Shown: positions 6,961 to 9,623 of the stretch, one piece after another
Numbering within the stretch: position 1 is the stretch's first letter
How the letters are laid out: each line of letters begins with the position of its first letter
Assembly: GCA_030624805.1 (NCBI GenBank)
Contig: JAUXJL010000056.1
Location: 1 to 9,623, forward strand
DNA from: Acidimicrobiia bacterium
Lineage (GTDB): Bacteria; Actinomycetota; Acidimicrobiia; Spongiisociales; SHLN01
Length of the DNA: 9,623 nucleotides
Direction: 5' to 3'
Made by a program: the position numbers and the translations under genes
Notes under the pieces: model-generated
Seen by the model: only the letters and a program-made list of their open reading frames with translations
Database searches by the model: none
What the model was told of the DNA's origin: nothing

Positions 6961-8138
6961 CGGGTACCCGGCGACGCGGCCGCCTCGGTCATCCGGATGT
7001 CTAGTTCGCCGTCCGGTTCGAGAATGTGGAGGCCTCCGTTTACCCGGTCGGTGATATACACGAGGTGATCGGCTCCGACCCAAACGTCGTTGGTTTGAAT
7101 GGACGCCTGGTTCGGTGGACAAGCGGGTACATAGAGGGCGATCTCTTTCGGTGCAGTCGGCATAGCCAAGTCGTAGACCCGTAGTCCGGCGTTGAAGTAG
7201 CTGACAAACATGAGTTCCTCGCTCCGATAACTGTCTGGCCGATTCTCGTGCAGGCAGTGGGCGCCGAAACGCAGCCCTCGCTCACAGAAGTCGCCTTCCG
7301 GCACGGGGCAGATGGCAATCACAGTGGGCTCTTCTTCCTTGGAAACATCGACCACCCGCACCATGTGGGGAGGCGCGTCACATCCGTCGCTGGTCGGTTC
7401 GTCGGTAACCACGACCAGATCGCGGCTCGGCAGTGGAAGGCACGTGTGAGTCTCACCGCCCTCGTCCCAATTCAGATGGGAAACAACCTGTGGATGAGTC
7501 AGATCGCCGATGTCGAGGATCACCATGCCCCCGTCCCACAAACCCAGGTAGGCGCGCTCGCCAAGCACCATGGCGTGGTGGGTCTTCCAGGACTGCCCGT
7601 TGGGCCAGCCGGGTTTCTCACCGCCGGCCGTCCACTGACCGGGCCACCACCATCGGCCTACCTCCACCGGGTGCTCTGGATCGTCGATGTCGACGATCAT
7701 CCAGATTCGACCCTCGAACCCGTCGGGGGTGGCGGAGAGGTAGGCGTAGCGACCGCCCTCGTAGACGATTCGATGCACGCCACGCCCGGTTGAGTTCCAG
7801 AATCCGATTTGTTGTGGGTCAAACGGATCGGTCAAGTCGTACACCGCCATACCCACCGACGATTCCCGGTCACTGCGAAACCGCTCATGATTGGTGAGGA
7901 GCAATCGATCGGCTACTTGCACCTTGTGGGTATGGCTGTGGGCCGGTGCCTTCCACTGCCGTACGAGCGTTGGGTTGGCAACGTCCGAGACATCCAATAT
8001 CGAGGTCCCCATGCCGCTCGTCCCGAAGTGCCCCACATACAGCGCGTCGCCGAAGCGCATGACTTGCATCCCGTCGCCATAGCCGTTGAGATCGGAGTGG
8101 CCGACCAAACGGAATCCTTGCGATTCCTCACGGTGCAT
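6957..8138 (-). CDS. LVIVD-repeat beta-propeller protein
   Basis: A 393-aa protein made almost entirely of LVIVD-type propeller blades. Repeat cores are visible as TSILDVSDVANPTLV (45-59), MAVYDLTDPFDPQQIG (97-112), IWMIVDIDDPEHPVEVG (145-161), MVILDIGDLTHPQVV (205-219), VRVVDVSKEEEPTVIA (260-275), LRVYDLAMPTAPKEIA (319-334) and a last, divergent LHILEPDG (370-377), so six or seven blades. A histidine recurs before the first strand of successive blades: HTHKV (His69, His71), GVHRI (His122), THHAM (His187-188), ETHTC (His231) and GAHCLH (His294, His297). No signal peptide or membrane segment is apparent, so it is probably cytosolic. ATG 8138 has only a weak AAGAA upstream. Its stop overlaps the start of the hydrolase gene by 4 nt, so the two proteins are made together. 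Function of this family is poorly known; it could be a scaffold, binding protein or metalloenzyme. Confidence 0.88.
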   Translation of the reverse strand: MHREESQGFRLVGHSDLNGYGDGMQVMRFGDALYVGHFGTSGMGTSILDVSDVANPTLVRQWKAPAHSHTHKVQVADRLLLTNHERFRSDRESSVGMAVYDLTDPFDPQQIGFWNSTGRGVHRIVYEGGRYAYLSATPDGFEGRIWMIVDIDDPEHPVEVGRWWWPGQWTAGGEKPGWPNGQSWKTHHAMVLGERAYLGLWDGGMVILDIGDLTHPQVVSHLNWDEGGETHTCLPLPSRDLVVVTDEPTSDGCDAPPHMVRVVDVSKEEEPTVIAICPVPEGDFCERGLRFGAHCLHENRPDSYRSEELMFVSYFNAGLRVYDLAMPTAPKEIALYVPACPPNQASIQTNDVWVGADHLVYITDRVNGGLHILEPDGELDIRMTEAAASPGTR

Positions 8139-8342
8139 AGTGGGTTCTTACCACATCGTGTCGGCGACTAGGGCATTGGAGCGGGGGAGTCCGGGGCGTC
8201 GGAGCGGTCTTGCCCGCAGGGTTCGGCCGGGCCGTCATCCGACGATTGGGACAATGGGATACGGTTAACGCGTTGGTAGTCCCCGGATACGCGTCTCGGA
8301 GCGAGTGCGGACTAGTACCCGCCCGGAGTGCGCGCCTATTGC
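8139..8342. other. Gap between the amidohydrolase and LVIVD genes
   Basis: These 204 nt carry no convincing gene on either strand and no tRNA-like fold. The stretch is long for an operon gap, so the LVIVD-hydrolase pair may have its own promoter here. No promoter boxes of acceptable quality were found on the minus strand. A short GCCTA/TAGGC inverted repeat (8334-8348) spans the amidohydrolase stop but is too weak to call a terminator. Confidence 0.5.
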
Positions 8343-9338
8343 TTAGGCACCAACGCCGGCGAGCAAGCGACGAAGGTTTCCGTCAATTATGGAGTCGCGT
8401 TCCGCATCCGAAAGACCTGGTATTGCCCGGATCGTGTCGATTGGAGCGGTGTCGCCCATCTCAAACGGGTAATCGGTCCCCATCACCAAATGCTCCTCTC
8501 CGACCTGGCCTATGAGGAAGGACAGGACATCTGGATTGTGAGTCACGGTGTCGTAGTAGAGATGACGGGCCCATTCTGAAGGCCGACGGGAGAGCTTGGT
8601 GGCGGCCAGCTCGGGTTTGGCGTGGTAGGCCTGATCCATCCTCCCTACCTGATAGGGAAGGAATCCTCCCCCGTGAACGACACAGATCAACAGATTCGGG
8701 AAGCGTTCAAGCACTCCTCCGAAGATAATGTGCCCGATCGCGATGGTGGTCTCCGCCGGGCGTCCGACTGCGTTCGTGAGGAAATATCGTCGGAGGCCGC
8801 GTTTGGGTAGCGGGTTGTAAGGATGAAGGAGCACGATGCAGCGGAGCGCCTCGGCCGCCTCCCAGAAGGCGTCGAGCTCGGGTTCGTCGAGCTCCTGGTC
8901 GTTGACCGTCGAAGCGATCTGGACGCCGACCATGCCTAGTTCCCTGACTGCGTATGTGAGCTCCTCAGCTGCCAGCTCCGGGGCTTGCAGCGGCACCGTG
9001 GCCATTGCCATGAAGCGGTCGGGATGTGAGGCGACGATCCCCGCCAGGGACTCGTTGAACAGGCGGCAATAGGCGGCGCCCGTCTGAGCCGCGAGGGCAT
9101 AACCGTTCAGGTCGATCCAGTTGGCCAGAATCTGTACATTCACCCCCATACGGTCCATGGCCACCATTCGACCATCGACGTCGCGCAGGTCTGCTCGCAG
9201 GGAGCCGATCTCGGGGCCGTCAGAGAAACTGGCATGGACTCGATCGCCTTCGTAGCCGATCTCCAACCCGTAGCGCCCCTTCCCGAGCGCCTTCACGAAG
9301 TCGGGCGGGATGATATGGGCGTGCACGTCAATGCTCAC
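8343..9338 (-). CDS. Amidohydrolase 2 family protein (ACMSD-like metal-dependent hydrolase/decarboxylase)
   Basis: A 331-aa TIM-barrel metalloenzyme of the amidohydrolase 2 family, which includes 2-amino-3-carboxymuconate-6-semialdehyde decarboxylase and other non-oxidative decarboxylases and hydrolases. Seen: the N-terminal metal motif IDVHAHIIP (3-11; His6, His8), VLLHPYNP (169-176, His172), VVHGGGFLPY (220-229, His222) and VMGTDYPFEMG (285-295, Asp289). These are the expected zinc ligands and catalytic residues in the expected order. RFMAMATVPLQAPELAAEEL (108-127) is typical of the family. The frame can be opened at GTG 9398, but GTG 9338 is preferred: it places the HxH motif at residues 6-8 as in the family and has GGAGGA 3 nt upstream, though this spacer is short. 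GTG 9341 is a near alternative. It is the first gene of the minus-strand block. Substrate is unknown; a carboxylated aromatic or muconate-like compound is inference. Confidence 0.9.
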   Translation of the reverse strand: MSIDVHAHIIPPDFVKALGKGRYGLEIGYEGDRVHASFSDGPEIGSLRADLRDVDGRMVAMDRMGVNVQILANWIDLNGYALAAQTGAAYCRLFNESLAGIVASHPDRFMAMATVPLQAPELAAEELTYAVRELGMVGVQIASTVNDQELDEPELDAFWEAAEALRCIVLLHPYNPLPKRGLRRYFLTNAVGRPAETTIAIGHIIFGGVLERFPNLLICVVHGGGFLPYQVGRMDQAYHAKPELAATKLSRRPSEWARHLYYDTVTHNPDVLSFLIGQVGEEHLVMGTDYPFEMGDTAPIDTIRAIPGLSDAERDSIIDGNLRRLLAGVGA

Positions 9339-9341
9339 CAC

Positions 9342-9347
9342 TCCTCC
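9342..9347 (-). promoter_or_regulatory. Shine-Dalgarno of the amidohydrolase gene
   Basis: GGAGGA read on the minus strand lies 3 nt before GTG 9338 and directly before GTG 9341. The match is strong but the spacing is tighter than usual; it still favours a start here over GTG 9398, which has no such site. Confidence 0.45.
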
Positions 9348-9369
9348 AATGTTTCGATGGTCGGAGCTG

Positions 9370-9375
9370 ATTATG
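9370..9375 (-). promoter_or_regulatory. Possible -10 box upstream of the amidohydrolase gene
   Basis: CATAAT on the minus strand, in an AT-richer patch than its surroundings, would place transcription start near 9363 and a ~25-nt leader containing GGAGGA. No good -35 box stands 16-18 nt upstream (GTGTCG), so this is a weak candidate. Confidence 0.2.
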
Positions 9376-9558
9376 TACGGGCATATGAAATTCGACACCT
9401 ACGGCTGTTCGTCGGTCTTGGATGCCCACGCCACCTAGGACTGGCTCACACGGCAAGATCGGCGAGCGAAGTGGACCACAATCCATCGCTAACAGGCCGG
9501 CACGAGTTCAGGTATCTGAGCTAGGCGGGTTCCCGCAGAGAACCTCACGGAGATCCCG

Positions 9559-9623
9559 ATGCGAGGAATCGCCGACAGGTCCCCAGCTACCCGGCGCGGG
9601 TGGCTGCCGCGGCTCTTGCTTGC
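9559..9623 (+). CDS. Possible 5' end of a plus-strand gene, cut by the window edge
   Basis: ATG 9559 is preceded by GGAGA with a 5-nt spacer and opens a frame that stays open to the window end (21 codons). The residues visible are MRGIADRSPATRRGWLPRLL. This is a basic stretch with paired arginines followed by hydrophobic residues, as at the start of a membrane or exported protein. Twenty-one codons are too few to be sure: minus-strand frames at the edge also give plausible C-terminal tails, for example one ending in QARAAAATRAG with a stop at 9587-9589. If real, this gene is divergent from the amidohydrolase. Confidence 0.3.
   Translation, partial: MRGIADRSPATRRGWLPRLLL

Noticed and set aside
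6961..7122. 54-residue N-terminal extension of the alpha/beta hydrolase
   Set aside because: Arg/Pro/His-rich shadow of the LVIVD gene; the ATGA overlap at 6957-6960 gives a better start.
7248..7793. 181-codon plus-strand frame opposite the LVIVD gene
   Set aside because: Antisense shadow of clear propeller repeats; no family motifs.
9339..9398. 20-residue extension of the amidohydrolase to GTG 9398
   Set aside because: No ribosome binding site, AT-rich leader-like sequence, and the family's HxH motif normally lies within the first ten residues.
9525..9536. GCGGGTTCCCGC short palindrome
   Set aside because: A 4-5 bp stem in GC-rich sequence is expected by chance, and no gene end lies next to it.

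Overview
The window is a high-GC bacterial chromosome segment. It shows GTG/TTG starts, purine-rich ribosome binding sites and closely packed genes, and nothing in it is phage- or IS-like. Gene style and codon use suggest an environmental actinobacterium, perhaps Acidimicrobiia-like. That is an inference from the proteins, since there is no rRNA or marker gene to settle it.

Left block, plus strand (1-3968): a two-gene fermentative operon, xfp (xylulose-5-P/fructose-6-P phosphoketolase) followed 12 nt later by ackA (acetate kinase). Together they cleave sugar phosphates to acetyl phosphate and turn that into acetate plus ATP. Directly downstream, overlapping the ackA stop by ATGA, lies a broken GNAT acetyltransferase. 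Its recognisable pieces fall in two alternating frames with an internal stop. Its last stop shares a CTAG with the stop of the convergent osmC-like gene.

Middle block (3965-5758): an OsmC/Ohr-family gene on the minus strand, whose reading frame looks coding well upstream of its first usable ATG. Divergent to it are a small single-domain cupin and a TauE/SafE-family membrane protein with a TTG start.

Right block, minus strand (5806-9338), transcribed right to left: an ACMSD-like amidohydrolase (amidohydrolase 2 family), then after 204 nt an LVIVD-repeat beta-propeller protein, whose stop overlaps by 4 nt the start of a FrsA/dihydropseudooxynicotine-hydrolase-like alpha/beta hydrolase. These three look like a small catabolic or detoxification cassette of unknown substrate. 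They converge on the TauE gene across a 47-nt gap holding an inverted repeat.

The final ~285 nt (9339-9623) hold a weak promoter candidate for the amidohydrolase and, at the very edge, a possible start of a plus-strand gene. No CRISPR array, tRNA, rRNA, attachment site or insertion sequence was seen. The most notable items are the His-lined LVIVD propeller coupled to a hydrolase, the decayed GNAT gene, the OsmC start problem, and the active-site substitution in the acetate kinase.
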